From Rheum nobile (Eukaryota > Streptophyta > Magnoliopsida > Caryophyllales > Polygonaceae): DNA of 64,000 nt. The position numbers and the translations under genes are program-made. The stretch's first letter is position 1. Each line of letters begins with the position of its first letter. The stretch covers positions 6,014,001 through 6,078,000 of the forward strand of contig WOAB01000040.1 in assembly GCA_027886185.1 (NCBI GenBank), written 5' to 3'. Positions 10,458 to 23,000 of this stretch are shown here, one piece after another. The notes under the pieces are model-generated. The model did no database searches, had not been told where the DNA came from, and saw nothing but the letters and a program-made list of their open reading frames with translations.

Positions 10458-12594
10458 TGTAATACCCCTCATTTCTATAAGGATATTTGGGCAATTTTTC
10501 CTAACCTTCGTTCGGTAATTATTTCATTTTCGGAGAAGTTAGGATTTTCCGTAACGTTTATGAGATCCAAAATAATTCCTTGAGTGGTATAAAATACATT
10601 CGATGTATTTTTGGGACTTAGAATATTTGTTTGGGTACAAACATATAATTTTCGGGGTTAAAATCATGCCCATACATGTTCCCAGAAAAAAATGGGCAAA
10701 AGAAGCCGAAATTGGCCTTGACCGCACCCGCGGTGAGGCCGCCGCACCCCGCGGTGGCGGTCGTGTGCTGGACGAGGCTCGCCGGCATGGGTGCCGTGTG
10801 TCCTTCGTCGTGGCGGTCGCCTGCTCCTTGGTCGGGGTGACTCTCCTGCTTGCTTGGGCCCTATTTAAGGAGGAAGATCTGAGGTGTTGGGCACTCCAAT
10901 CCAATCTCTCTCTCTCCCTCTTACTTCCATTGTCGCCGGAAAGTGCAAGCTCTCGCCGGAGTTCTTCAAGGTCGTCGCCAGAGCTCTCGTTGGTGTTGGT
11001 GGTGCTCTCAAGGAGGTTCTTTGGAGGTCCAAGGAATCCAGAAGTCGGAGCCACCACAAATCGAGCCCCGTCGTCTTCCCCGAAAATTATAATTCGAGTT
11101 CTGCCCTCGTTTCGGACCCGAAAACCCGTTGTCTTTGAGCTTCGTTGAGCTTTGTCTAATCTAAGGCAAGTGGCGGTTCGCTCTTGCTTAATCATTCCAT
11201 GTTCTATTAATTATCAATTGCTTTTAATTGTTAATTAAATTGGATTGAACTGTTGTTTTCGTTTGGGAACAGATTTTATAAATAACGTGATTAAAAGGTG
11301 ATATTATGATAGGTTGTATATATTTCTAGAAACAATGCTATTATATTTGTTAATTACCGTAATGGTTTTATTGTGGATTTAAATGTAAACTTTAAATGCT
11401 AGATTAGCACGAGTATTCGTAGGAACGCTAATTCCGGATAAGGATTAGTCGTTTCTTTATAACTTGGTACTAGTCGGAATAATTTCCTAATGCTCTTAAA
11501 GGTCATGACCCATTGCTTCCTATCCACCGTTAAGGTAGGAGGTGTTAAGCACTCTGCTAGTGCAATTTGGGTTGGCATAATTGTCACCCTGTGTATTAAA
11601 ATCCTCGTAGTTACTCGAGATAATATTAAACGCTTGTTAACCTTCTCGTAGTTACTCGAGATAATATTAAAAGTCTTAACATTAATGTACGTGTTGTAAT
11701 TAAATAAGACAAGTGCGGTTAAGCACATAATTAATAAACCTTGGGCGAGAAGTACAACATGGAAACTCGTCTGGGCTTCGATTAGAGTAAGTCCACCTTC
11801 CTAATCTGAATTCGCACTAAGCGGTGATGTTGGTCGTGGACCCAAATAGTCAAGTCGCTTTTAACCGCTTGTGTGAAACTTTAACGTTTCCAAACAGTTG
11901 TCATAATTTCCCGTAAGACTCAATCTTTTGGAGTCTTCTCTTCATACGTTTCCCATAAGGCTCATTTCCTTTGGGAGTCTTCTCTTCAGTGCATATCTTA
12001 ATAATAAATCATTTCGTGAAAGTACCGGGTTATATATCGTTCCTTCGGTTATTATTCGAGGAACAATGATAGTAAACGGTTACAATCACTAGAACCATTC
12101 TGTTTTCACCCTTGCATAGTCTTTCATTAGACTAACCAACCGGTTAATTTCCACTGCATGGTTGGCTGGTGTCATCCGTCCTATACGGCACATCAGTGGT
12201 AGGTTCCCGAAGTCAAAGTAACCAGTTGAAGAAGAAGAGGCTTGCAGACGAAGATTTAAGTGTCAGTGTTTTAAGTTGTTACGTATTACCTTAATATATC
12301 TTTATAACCTAGCCATGTTATAGGATGATTCTTAAAAGTCTTCCGCTGTGTAAATTAAAGTCTTCCGCTGATATGTTTACTCTGTTGTAAAAATATTACT
12401 CTCGTTTGATGAGAGATCTTTTAATATAAAAGGGTCGAGTTTCATATACAAATGTCTTCCGCTGTTTAATCTTTCATTTAATATGTTTACGTATTTAAGT
12501 TTAATTGTTCCGATTAAAGCCTGGGGTGACTTTGGACGGTAATGTCTGAGGTCACTAGCGTGTGGCACTACCGGTATAAATCGGGGGTGTTACA
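10458..12594 (+). repeat. Solo LTR, Tekay-type chromovirus
   Basis: The unit is 2137 bp, starts TGTAATACCCCTCATT, ends GGGGGTGTTACA, and is flanked on both sides by AGTAC (10453-10457 and 12595-12599). It shares long blocks with the LTRs of the chromovirus at 34861-45771: TTCCTTGAGTGGTATAAAAT (TATA region), GTGGCGGTTCGCTCTTGCTT, and the paired GGAGTCTTCTCTTCATA blocks. It is clearly diverged and a different subfamily copy. No internal region is present, so the element was lost by LTR-LTR recombination. Reading frames inside it (for example 10603-11148) are LTR sequence, not genes. Confidence 0.9.
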
Positions 12595-15221
12595 AGTACA
12601 ACCTTTCATCTTATGTGTTTGTTGGATGATGCAACGCAAAACGTTGAGACAGTATGTGATTGGGTGGAAAAAGTGGTTTCAAATTTCAATTAACTCATAA
12701 AAAGCAAAACACGAGTTATAGTGGATACAAGTTTGTACAAAATTCTGTATTACTTTAAAAAAATGGCATACCACTTGACCAGCCACCCAGTAACGTGATC
12801 ATCAACAAACCTTATTAATATTTCAACATCCTGAATCACAGACATGTTACATACATATGGAATGGAAGGCTAAAACGTCGACCACTTGGTGTCCAATCCG
12901 ATCTGAAGGCTCCTTTGCTGAAATCGATTCATCCTTTAGTACAAACTGAGATGACTCTCCCGATGCAACCTGCATCGCTGGACTCGATGAGTTGTTTTGC
13001 GTTGGATCCTTTGACGAAGAAGCTTGAACTCGAGCCCTCGCAGCCATGGAGATCAAAATCTCCTTCACACAACAAGAGTGCCTAAAATAGTCGATGAACT
13101 ATTTTGTAGTCACCTCATCGTCTAATATAAAACTCTTAAAAACCATGAGGGTCTGGAATTGTAAATATATATGGCTTTGATTGTAAGAGCTTCTCTAGAG
13201 TTCTTCATGTATTAAAAACTTTCTGAGGGTTGCATTGTAAGATAGTATTATGTATTGTTTTTACAAATATACATTTGTGTAATTCCAATGACAATAATAA
13301 CCAAGCTCACTATAACACAAATCAATATAAGCCAAATCAATTTTAAAAAAACAAAATCAAAGACTCCATTCAATATTAGTCACAATTACAAACTAAATTA
13401 TCAAAACACAAATCGTTATAAAATAGACCCTAAGTCTTAGAAAAAATAAACAGATGGTCTCTTATAAATAAAAAAACTAACACATAGCAATGCAAAATTA
13501 TCGTTTATATATTATAAAAAAACAAAATACTAAAGGGGTTCATAGACTCTTATAAAAAAATGCACTCCTCGCCCAAAAAAACACCCAAAAAATAAGTCCC
13601 ACTTTTATACAACATATACACTATTACTGTACTAATAAGAACACCCAAAAAAATACATGAAACGCCCAGCACATGGCAAAGGGAGATTAGAGTTTCAACC
13701 CTACATGAGGCTCCGAACAGCCGAACCCCCATTTGGTAGAGTTCTTCCATTCATCAGTGACCAAGCCATTCAAATTGCCGTTGCCGTGCTGAAGGAGAGG
13801 CTGCAACGATGAAGAATCCCACCACGCCAAACAACAGAGGTACCGTCTACATCCATACTAAACCTACACATATGGAATTGGAAACCATTACACAAGCAGA
13901 AACGCACTTACAGGTGGAGGATAACCAAATCTTTCAAGTTTCAAGACTACCCTACAATTATGCACAACTACTATACGGCGGAAAGATGGAATGGTTCAAA
14001 CGTTTTGTGGGTTGCAAATACCGAACTCAGGTATACCTTACTAAGTTGTGCTGACCGCCAAACCTAATCATTAATTCCGCCACACATGAACAACTCAGAT
14101 CCTTATAAATCACCCTAACCGATGCCAACAGGAGACTCACGAAATGTCTACAAAGAACAAACACCATCGCATACGTACCAATCACAGTTTCAGATGGCAA
14201 CAGGAGACCGCCAACATGCCGACGCAGCCATACAACCAGTAGACCCTGCCACAGAGAGCGCAATTGGTAAGTACATTACATAGTTGCAGTATATGGATAA
14301 AATTAAGAAATAAACAAGAGGGAAAAAATGCAACTCAGCAAGAAGCTTACAACCATTCTGTTACAGCTCTTCTCTTCTACCTTTGATCATAATGAAAGAT
14401 GCAACTAAATGCCTATAAACGTCTATTACCACTCGAATGGATGGCCTAACTGACCACGACACACCTTAACAGTGACAACCACTCCTTATTGTCAAGGAAT
14501 TTGAGGAATGTACGAGTAGTTGCTGTTATAGTGTAAAGTAGGACGTAAAATATCGCTTTTAAAATGAGCATAAGTGATGAAGATCATGAATCATGCAATA
14601 TGCAAAGTGCTCGCAGTAAATCACACTACCATATGCAAACAATACGTAGAATAAGAGCTTCTACAAAACCGAAGACGTAAATGTTAAAAGGAAGGAAAAA
14701 AAAAACTAGGGTAATACCCCATTAAACAGATGCATGTAGCATCAATGCACACTCGGGATACCTTTAAAAAAGAGGCATTCCCTCTTCTTTTGACCAAACG
14801 ATACCTTACAAAAGGATACCTTTGTCGATCTGAATAGTAGCTTCCGTCTCCATTGCGAGCTGATCCTTTCCTACAAGCCCTTGAAAGCCAAGCAATCAAT
14901 CTTCTAAAAGACCTTTCCTGCAAAATAAGGTCTCACCACTATGAGGGCACTTAGAATCTATAACGCCCATGGGTAACTAAAAGTGTAGTTGGTTAATTTC
15001 ATATCTACTAATCAAAATTACAGCCGCTGGATATGGATTCAGTTACTTAGAAATGTGACTGCCGCATGTTTGCAAGAAATGCCGTAGCTGTAGTGCCAAC
15101 AAGGACACCAACTGTTCCTGCAGCACATAAATCAAGTGGTAAGATTGCGTAATACTTTGAATCCTCATGTCATAACAAGTCAACTGTGTGCTAACCAACA
15201 ACTATCATACCAAGCACAAAG
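12595..15221 (+). other. Helitron leader region without a clear gene
   Basis: AT-rich to mixed sequence. Short open frames (about 12847-13068 minus, 13809-14054 plus, 14684-14923 minus) have no recognisable domain. An upstream exon of the Rep gene or an RPA-like gene may hide here, but I could not support one. Confidence 0.4.
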
Positions 15222-18200
15222 GTGTTATACGAGAAGCTAGAATACCCTAAGCATAAATGCCGGTTCTGCAATGCCACTATGTGGAAAGAGGAGAAAAAAG
15301 CAGCAGCAACTAACGCAAATCTCACCTTCTCCATATGCTGCCAAGAAGGCAAGGTCAAACTACCAGGGTTACAAGAAACCCCAGAACCCCTAAAACATCT
15401 CCTTGAACAAAGCAACGTTAAGTGTGTTGATTTCAGGCAGAAAATCCGGATCTACAATAGCGTATTTTCATTCACATCGTTCGGCGCACGAATTGATGAA
15501 AAAATCAACCACTCACGTGGGCCGTACACTTTTCGGATCTCGGGGCAAAACTACCATAGACTAGGCTCACTTATGCCTGAAGAAGGGGACCCACCGAGGT
15601 ATGCTCAACTGTACTTCTCCGATCCCAGCAACGAACTCCAGAATAGGATGGGCTGCATGAATCTCACGAGTAAGGATGTCGACCAATCAGTTGTCTCAGA
15701 TTTGATACAAATGATGCATTCAACTAGCACTGTTGCAAAGGCATTTACAATGGCGAGAGAATGGGCGACATCAAATAACTCTGTCGAGTTCAGGCTGAAA
15801 CTCATTGGTGAAAGGAAACCAACTGAAAGGCAATACAGCTTGCCAATTGTTCCTGAAGTAGCAACCCTAATTATGGGAGACTTTGGCCAGAGTACTGCCC
15901 CAAGAGATGTTTACATCCAAAGCAAATCAAACCACCCACAACGGATATCTGAACTGCATCCCCTTTACATGGCTTTACAATATCCACTACTATTTCCCTA
16001 TGGTGAAGATGGCTTCCATGAAAACATCCAATATTATTCAAATAGTGGAAGGAGGAAAACTCAAAGGGGATGTGTTACAATGAGGGAGTACTATTCTTAT
16101 AGAGTTCAACAACGGATTGATGAAGGCAAGACACTGTTGCGCGGAGGGAGGTTGTACCACCAATATTTGGTAGATGCATATACAGAGATGGAAGAACAAT
16201 GCCTACGATGGATCAAATTCAACCAGAAACAACTACATGCAGATTTGTACAATAATATTTGTGATGCAGTACTTAAAGGAGACACTGAGGCAAGGTCAAT
16301 TGGCAAACGAATAGTGCTCCCAGCAACATTCACCGGCAGCCCAAGGTACATGGTCCAAAACTATCAAGATGTAATGGCATTGTGCAGGACATATGGAAAC
16401 CCTAGCCTCTTTATCACATTCACAGCTAATCCAAAGTGGCCAGAGATAGAAGAAATGTTGAAGGAAGTAGAAGGACAGCAAGGGGTCGACAGACCCGAAA
16501 TCATGACGCGCCTTTTCAAGCGGAAGTTAGCACAGCTCATGCAAGACATTATGAAAAACACATTTTCGGGCCCATAAATGCAGGTACCCTCTTATTTGCA
16601 TAAACATGCCTTTTTGGGAAAGCATTACAAATTAGCTTCTTTTCAATTCCTCTATATTGCTAATCTAATCATGGTTCAAAGTTCGTAGCTATTTGCACAA
16701 TTCTATTCGATTAAAACATCATCTTACATGCACATATTACATTGACAGACAATCCCCTAATAGCAATGTATCCTATTTCATCCTAATTCTCACATTTCAT
16801 GTTATTAATCCATTGTTTCAAATTTGTTACGCAGCTGTCTACACAATTGAATTCCAAAAGCGGGGTCTCCCACATGCACATATCCTAATTTGGCTACAAG
16901 AAGGGATTCAAGCAAAGACAGCACGGAACATTGATGAGGTCATTTCAGCTGAAATCCCTTGCAAGGATGGAGATTCAGAGGCACATAAAGTGGTCATTGA
17001 ACATATGCTACATGGACCATGTGGCGAGGGAAACAGAAACGCACCATGCATGAGTAATGGTGTATGCATGAAACACTTCCCCAAGCCATTCTATGCAAAC
17101 ACTACAGTTGATGAAGATGGTTACCTAGTCTATCGACAGAGGCAGAATGGTATATCTGTGAAGAAAGGAAAGTCAAAGCTTGATAATCGATTTGTGGTGC
17201 CATACAACAAGTATTTGTTGTTAAAATATCAGGCGCACATTAATGTAGAATGGTGCAACCGTTCTAGAGCAATAAAATACCTCTTCAAATACATAAGCAA
17301 AGGGCTAGATAGAGCAACTACAGTCTTTATGCAGAGCAAAAACAATGCAGATAATAGGGAGCAAGGGCAAATGATTGAGGTAGATGAGATCCAGCAATTT
17401 CTAGAGTGCCGTTACTTATCTGCCTGTGAAGCGGCGTGGAGGATTTTTGCTTTTGATATTCACTACTCCAGGCCAGCTGTCATTCGATTGACATTTCACT
17501 TGCCAGATCAAAATCCCATCACATTATCAGATAACCAGAACATGCAAGCGTTACTACAGAGAGAAAAAGTTAAGAAAACTATGTTCACTAAATGGTTTAC
17601 ACTTGACACCATGGATGTTCAAGCCAAACAATACACTTATGCAGAAATACCTACTGAATATGTGTGGAATGCCACAGACAAGTTATGGGCTAAAAGGGCA
17701 CAACAAAGGCCAATTGGGCGGATTGTCTACTGTCACCCAGCTGCAGGAGAGAGGTGCTACCTTAGAATGCTCTTAAATGTTGTAAAAGGGGCAAGGAATT
17801 TTGAAGAAATTAAAACAATAGATGGGTCGACATATGACACCTTCATACTAGCATGCTATGCGCGTGGCATGCTACACGAGGACACGGAATGGACAGATGC
17901 AATTCAAGAGGCACAGGTATGGGCGACGGGACACCAAATAAGGGAATTGTTTGTCACAATACTCCTTTTCTGTGATGTCACCAACCCCTCCAAGCTATGG
18001 AGGCACAACTGAGAGGCACTTTCTGAGGACATACTTTACCAAAAGAGGAAGCAATTCAGGTTTCCAACTTTAGACCTCAGTGAGAACCAAATCAAGAACT
18101 ATTGTCTCTTGCATATTGAAGACATACTTGCAAGAAATGGGAAAGCCCTATCAGATTTCCCAAATCTACCGAATCTAGACAAAAGCTTGGTTACAAATAT

Positions 18201-18330
18201 GGATAATAAACTAATACAAGAAGAGATGGCCTACAACACCACAGAAATGGTTGATCTGTATGATACCCTATTCCAAGCTCTAAACCAAGATCAACTCATT
18301 ATTTATAACAAGGTGATAGAATCAGTCTAG
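15222..18330 (+). pseudogene. Helitron Rep (HUH) part of the RepHel transposase
   Basis: First block 15222 to about 16583: a Cys-pair N-terminal motif (CRFCNATMW) and the Helitron_like_N domain (HPLYMALQYPLLFPYGEDG, REYY.YR.Q, RYM..NYQDVMALCR.YGNP.LFITFT.NP.W). A GT-AG intron follows at 16584-16834. Second block 16835-18330: the HUH metal site in EFQKRGLPHAHILIWL and the tyrosine pair in KYLFKYISKG, the residues that nick and carry the DNA strand. Damage: a one-base frame change at about 16565-16575 just before the intron, TGA at 18010-18012 where the family has Trp (LW.HN-stop-EALSEDI), and TAG at 18328-18330. The protein would cut and join Helitron ends. ATG 15225-15227 follows ambiguous upstream sequence, so the true start may be in an earlier exon. 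Confidence 0.9.
16584..16834 (+). other. Intron in the Helitron Rep gene
   Basis: The donor is ATGCAG|GTACCC and the acceptor TTACGCAG|CTGTC. Removing 251 bp joins the Rep N-terminal block to the EFQKRGLPHAH block. Open sequence at 16693-16834 is intron read-through. Confidence 0.7.
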
Positions 18331-18524
18331 AATCAGTTTGGGAAGTTTTACTTTGTGTATGGGGCATGAGGCACAGGGAAGACATTTCTGTACAAAACCA
18401 TAATGGCAAGGTTGAGATCTGAGCGGAAGATAGTGCTGGCCGTTGCATCAACAGGTATTTAGTACACAACTTCTTAAAAACATAACAACAACAACCACAT
18501 TCTCCTACATTATTACAGACTAAC

Positions 18525-20146
18525 TGATAGGCGTTTGTCGTCGTGACACCTAAACAAATAAAATAATCCTAACAAACCTAAACAAGTAGTAGAGGCAAGC
18601 AAGGGTCGAATCCACAGGGAGGAAGTGATCTATCTATGTGTTCACAAGCATGCAAAGTAACAAAAGGGGGGTTTTGATTATCAAGCAGAGCAAAGCAAAC
18701 AAGTTTGGTTTATGAGAAAATATGAATGGGGAAAGTAGTTCCACTAGAACGAGATCCACAATACAGAGATGCAAGTTGATCATAGAAATCTATTCAATCC
18801 AAGTTCTTTAACTATTCTTATGGTTGTTCCCACCCTGATCTTAAGTACTACCGATTCTCACAGTTGTCGATAGACTTATTACTATGCCAATGATAAAGTA
18901 CAACTGATTCTCACAGTTGTCAGCGTACTTTATCACCAACACAGCAATAGCAATGCACACAAGGATATAGGATACATGCAAGTAGAAAGACGTACAAGTA
19001 CTCACTCCCCTACTAAACATGCAATTGATTCTCACACACAAGTGTACGCTCGGAACCCCTATACGCACAAACGTGTTTGCCACTAGATATGCACTCGGAA
19101 CCCCTATATGCAATCCTAGCAATTGATAAATAGTATTCAACCTAGCTGGCCAGACTATGAGGAATAACAATAAATCATAAACGTTATAACAAGAGAATCA
19201 ATCCAACACACATAAGAATAAGAACAATGAATAGAAATCTCACAACATAATCAATGTATTGCTTCAAACGTCTAGCAGAACAAAAGTGTTTAGCTCTCCA
19301 TGGGTAGGAAACCCCGGAGGCAAAACGAAACTACGAACTACAAGATTATTCGATTGATAGGGAATGGAGGCTGTGAGAATTAGGTTAAATAGAGTTAATC
19401 TAAAGCCCAAGATCACAAACCCCAACTTACAAGGAAATAAAATAATAATAAAATAATAGGAAAGTAAATAAACGGAACATGGAAATTAATCCCGCAATCA
19501 CGCTCGGCATCGTCCCCGCCTCGCGTCCAGCAGCTTCTCGGCAGACACGGCCCAACTTCGGCAACAGTAAAAGCACGGCCCACTTCATAATCCATTCCAG
19601 CAAACATCTTCGCTGATGTCGCCATGACGTCATCGTCCCGCATCAACATCTTCACACGCGCTGCTTCAATTCTTCAGCAATTCACGCGGCTTCATGGGCC
19701 TTTCTCCTTGTTGGGCCTATCTTCTTCAACTTGGCCCAACTTCCACCAAATTCCAGCATCAACACGCGGCCTTTAATTAATTATTTCGCTCAGCATATGG
19801 CCGTGAGGCGCCAGCTCCCACCGCGGGGCGGTACTTCTCACCGTGGGGCGCCATTCTCTTACCGCGGGGCGGTAATTTCTCTGAGACCCATCGCTGGGTC
19901 GCGGTGGCTATGGCGCGGGGCGTCAATTTCTGCCCTCTCCAATGTGGTTCCTTCATAGATTTTCCTTGTCTCTTCAGGTGGTCAACTCCTCTTCCTCTGG
20001 ATGTCTTCAATTAGCTCCTCCAGACCACCAAAACCACACTTCTCCACTTTAACTCCTTAATCTCCAATTGTGCATAAAATCCAACCAAATGGCGCCTCAA
20101 ACCTGGTAATAATCCTTAGATAAGTGCTATAAAATAGCACTTATCA
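18525..20146 (-). repeat. 3' LTR of copy A
   Basis: 1622 bp, very similar to 23001-24644. It holds the GC-rich run with CCACCGCGGGGCGG-type motifs at about 19815-19925 in an otherwise AT-rich LTR. Confidence 0.92.
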
Positions 20147-21582
20147 AATCCTCCATGCTTAAACCTTGCTCGTTCTCGAGTAAGCCAAAGTCAACCTACT
20201 CCTCCTAATCAATCCCCAAGGTTTCAGGAAGCATAGAAAACTCAATCTCCAAGAATCACACCCAACAATAAACTCCAGGCAACCATACAAAATAAGCTCA
20301 GCACAACACAACACCAAAATCAATAAATCTCAACACCCCACACATCCAAGCTAAAAGGAAAGCAAAGTACTTCCCCCAAGCTTATCCCAAACACCATAGA
20401 GTGCATAAAAATCTAATCCTATCTCCCATCTATCTTCTTATGCCTCCCAGAGTGACCTACCCGACAATCCTTCTTATATCACCTCTTCTTATGACGCCTC
20501 GCCAAGAATAATGAGAAATCCTAGAATCACTCTTCTTCTTTTTCGCTCATTTTGCCAAGGCGCCCTTTCGGGTTTTCACCAAGCCACTCATTTCGTTTTT
20601 CAATAGATGTACTCACATAAGCTCACATCACTCTTGACCTCATATTACCCCCCTAATGCTGGTCCAAGCCACCTGCTTATTACCTAGGCCGCCCTTTCGG
20701 GTTTTCGACATATCCCAGGATTTTTATGTATGCCTTTTTTCAATTTTTGGCTTTTTCATTTTTTAATTTTTCTCCTCAACAACGTAGTAAGTATAGAACT
20801 CTCCCCCATGCTTAAACATTGCATTGTCCTCAATGTAATGAAAGACAAAAGAATAGAAGCAGAGGGAAAAGCAAAAAATAACTCACAAACGTTGCCAAGC
20901 TGCTTGGACACTGTAGGTGTCGCTGGCGGTAATCTCAGTATACGCCCAGGTCGTTGGTGTTGGGCGGGTGTCTTCATCAACTCTATCGTCTTCTCCTACC
21001 GTGCAACCATAATGGAACCACTTAGGTGAATAGTGATATAACATAGAAGTCGGGGTTGCACGGCCTTCTAGGAACACATGGTGGAGCTTAGGTATGATCA
21101 TGATGGGGCTCTAGTGTTCCTCCTCCTCAGCTGTCGAATGTAGGGCCATCATCGTTGCCAAATAATGTGTAGGGCAATGTATCCTCCTTGACAACATGAT
21201 GCGCACCATCTCCATGGAAATTCTGGACAGCTCGGTAAAAAAAAATTTGTTTTTTTTTGTTTTTTTTTTTCCAATTTTTACTCCCCGTTTAAGGTTTTTT
21301 TGGGGCCCTTTATTATAATTTTTTTTGAGAAATTTTTTTTTTTCGGAGAGATAAAATATACCAGAAATCCACCGCGGGGCGGTGAGATAGCTGAGAACAC
21401 CATTCTCTCCATTTACTTTCGTACCTGAAATGTTAGTAACAGGCGAACGAAACAAAGCAAAAACGCACTAAAGAAAAATGCAAAAACAAAGAATGAAAAG
21501 CAAAGAAAGAAAAACATACCTCGGGTTGCCTCCCGGACAGCGCCTTAGTTATTGTCATGGCTTGACATCCTAATCAGTCTTC
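20147..21582 (-). other. Non-coding 3' internal region of copy A
   Basis: It contains repeated CGCCCTTTCGGGTTTTC blocks (about 20569 and 20690), a T-rich stretch (about 21237-21345), and a relic of the Athila sequence KALSGRQPEV on the minus strand near 21530. No pol domain is seen. Confidence 0.6.
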
Positions 21583-22695
21583 TCAACTCGGGTTGCTCAA
21601 AGCAACTAAACTCCTGGGATCAACATCAGGGGGATGCCTCTTTGTATACTCCCTGTGGAGCCTTTCCCCTATGCTTGTGCAATTGTTGATGGCTGGATCA
21701 CTTGTCGTATCCATGAATGCACTTGCCATCTTGAAAAATTGTCTACCCAGCATCTCAGGGGCTTCATGTCTGTCCTGTCCCGTATCCAGCATATAAAAAT
21801 TCGCCACCTGCAACAAGCTCTCCTTCTTGTGCTTCCCTTTCGGTTTCTTCTTGATCAAACCCAGCACCTTTAACATTTCCTTGCTGCGAGGGGTGCTGTC
21901 CGCCAGATGGACCAAAGGGGGGGTTGCCTTGCAGCTACTGAAGGTGTCACATAAGCCTTTGTTGCTCTCCACCTTTTGGGTGTCCTTCAGAGCCTCAGGG
22001 AATGGTATAGCAGTTTGCGGCGAGATAAGCGGGAAGGAGTTGAGATGCATAAACTCATCATAAGCAGCCTCCAGAGGGTCGGGGGCTGCCAGGGCGATTG
22101 TCTCTGAAGTATATTCACGGTCACAGTTCTCCTCCTCATCGTTGCTCCAATCCTCCTCATATCTCAAAAAGTACTCCTCCTCAGTCAGCACCTCTGGGCG
22201 GAAATAAGGATCAACCCAAACCTCATCAGCAGAGCTAGGATTTTGAACGCTGGGTTGCTCTGGTCCCACCGCGGGGCGGTGGTCATTGCCGCGGGGCGCT
22301 GAGGTCGCGGTGGAGAAACTGAGGCATGTCGTCGAGTCGCGGTCAGTCTCGTCGCGGGGCGGTGAGATAACTGGGACTTCACGCCGGGTCGCGGTGAGAG
22401 GTGACGCGGGGTGGTGGGCGACGTTCTTCATCTCATATTCGTCCTCCTCAGCAGTAGGAGCGACATGCAATTCCTTGCCATTTCGCAGGGTTACCGCATT
22501 TGCAGCCCCTTGCCTTCTCTCTTTTATTAGCTCAACAACCTCCTCCTTGAGGTCGACCATAGCCTCCGTTATGCGCTGGAGGTTAGCATCTGTCTTTTGC
22601 GCATATGATGTAAAGTGTCGTGTTAGGACATTGAGCATCGCTTCGGTTGAATTGCTTGCACGAGAGGAGAAGTGCTGAGTCAAGTTCTTGAGCAT
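21583..22695 (-). CDS. gag: Athila-like gag-protease fragment, copy A
   Basis: An open frame of 370 codons from ATG 22695. The N-terminal third resembles the C-terminal part of Athila gag: NLTQHF, a coiled-coil region LQRITEAMVDLKEEVVELIK, and an AVTLRNGKEL segment like the ..RSGK.. motif of that family. The middle is acidic. The end (KKKPKGKHKK, then FYMLDTGQDRHEAPEMLGRQF) recalls the aspartic protease flank ILD.GQDR...LLGRPF. The zinc knuckle and pol are missing. Several of the GC-rich CACCGCGGGG repeats are read through as codons (about 22266-22420). It may still be expressed as a gag-only protein, but there is no proof. Confidence 0.65.
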   Translation of the reverse strand: MLKNLTQHFSSRASNSTEAMLNVLTRHFTSYAQKTDANLQRITEAMVDLKEEVVELIKERRQGAANAVTLRNGKELHVAPTAEEDEYEMKNVAHHPASPLTATRREVPVISPPRDETDRDSTTCLSFSTATSAPRGNDHRPAVGPEQPSVQNPSSADEVWVDPYFRPEVLTEEEYFLRYEEDWSNDEEENCDREYTSETIALAAPDPLEAAYDEFMHLNSFPLISPQTAIPFPEALKDTQKVESNKGLCDTFSSCKATPPLVHLADSTPRSKEMLKVLGLIKKKPKGKHKKESLLQVANFYMLDTGQDRHEAPEMLGRQFFKMASAFMDTTSDPAINNCTSIGERLHREYTKRHPPDVDPRSLVALSNPS

Positions 22696-22980
22696 CGCTG
22701 CAGTTGCGATATTTGGATTGGACTCAGGCGGACTATGCTCATAGGTCGGATTGAATTGTTGGTACCCATAACTCGAATTGGGGTGCTCTCTCCACCCTGG
22801 AGTGTATGCGTAGGAGTATGGGTCATATTGCGGTTTTCCCTAGAAATCCATATCTGTATCAAAAGCAAATAGAAAAACACAAAAAAAAAAAAGTCAGTAG
22901 CACTGGTGTGGACCGTAAGACCGGTCCACACTAAAGTAACAAACACACAAATAAACACACAGAAAAATCAAAACTTGCCT

Positions 22981-22998
22981 CCCCGGCAACGACGCCAA
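22981..22998 (-). other. Primer binding site of copy A (tRNA-Asp type)
   Basis: The minus strand reads TTGGCGTCGTTGCCGGGG two bases after the LTR end, matching the Athila primer site except for one base. Confidence 0.85.
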
Positions 22999-23000
22999 TT

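Noticed and set aside
10603..11195. Long frames on both strands (181 and 218 codons)
   Set aside because: They lie wholly inside the solo LTR and recur, altered, in the other Tekay LTRs; leader sequence, not a gene.
16693..16834. Apparent N-terminus of the second Rep frame
   Set aside because: Intron read-through; homology to the Rep family begins after the acceptor at 16834.
18841..19170. 109-codon minus frame repeated at 23317-23646
   Set aside because: Present twice because it is in the two LTRs of copy A; no domain and no conserved start context.
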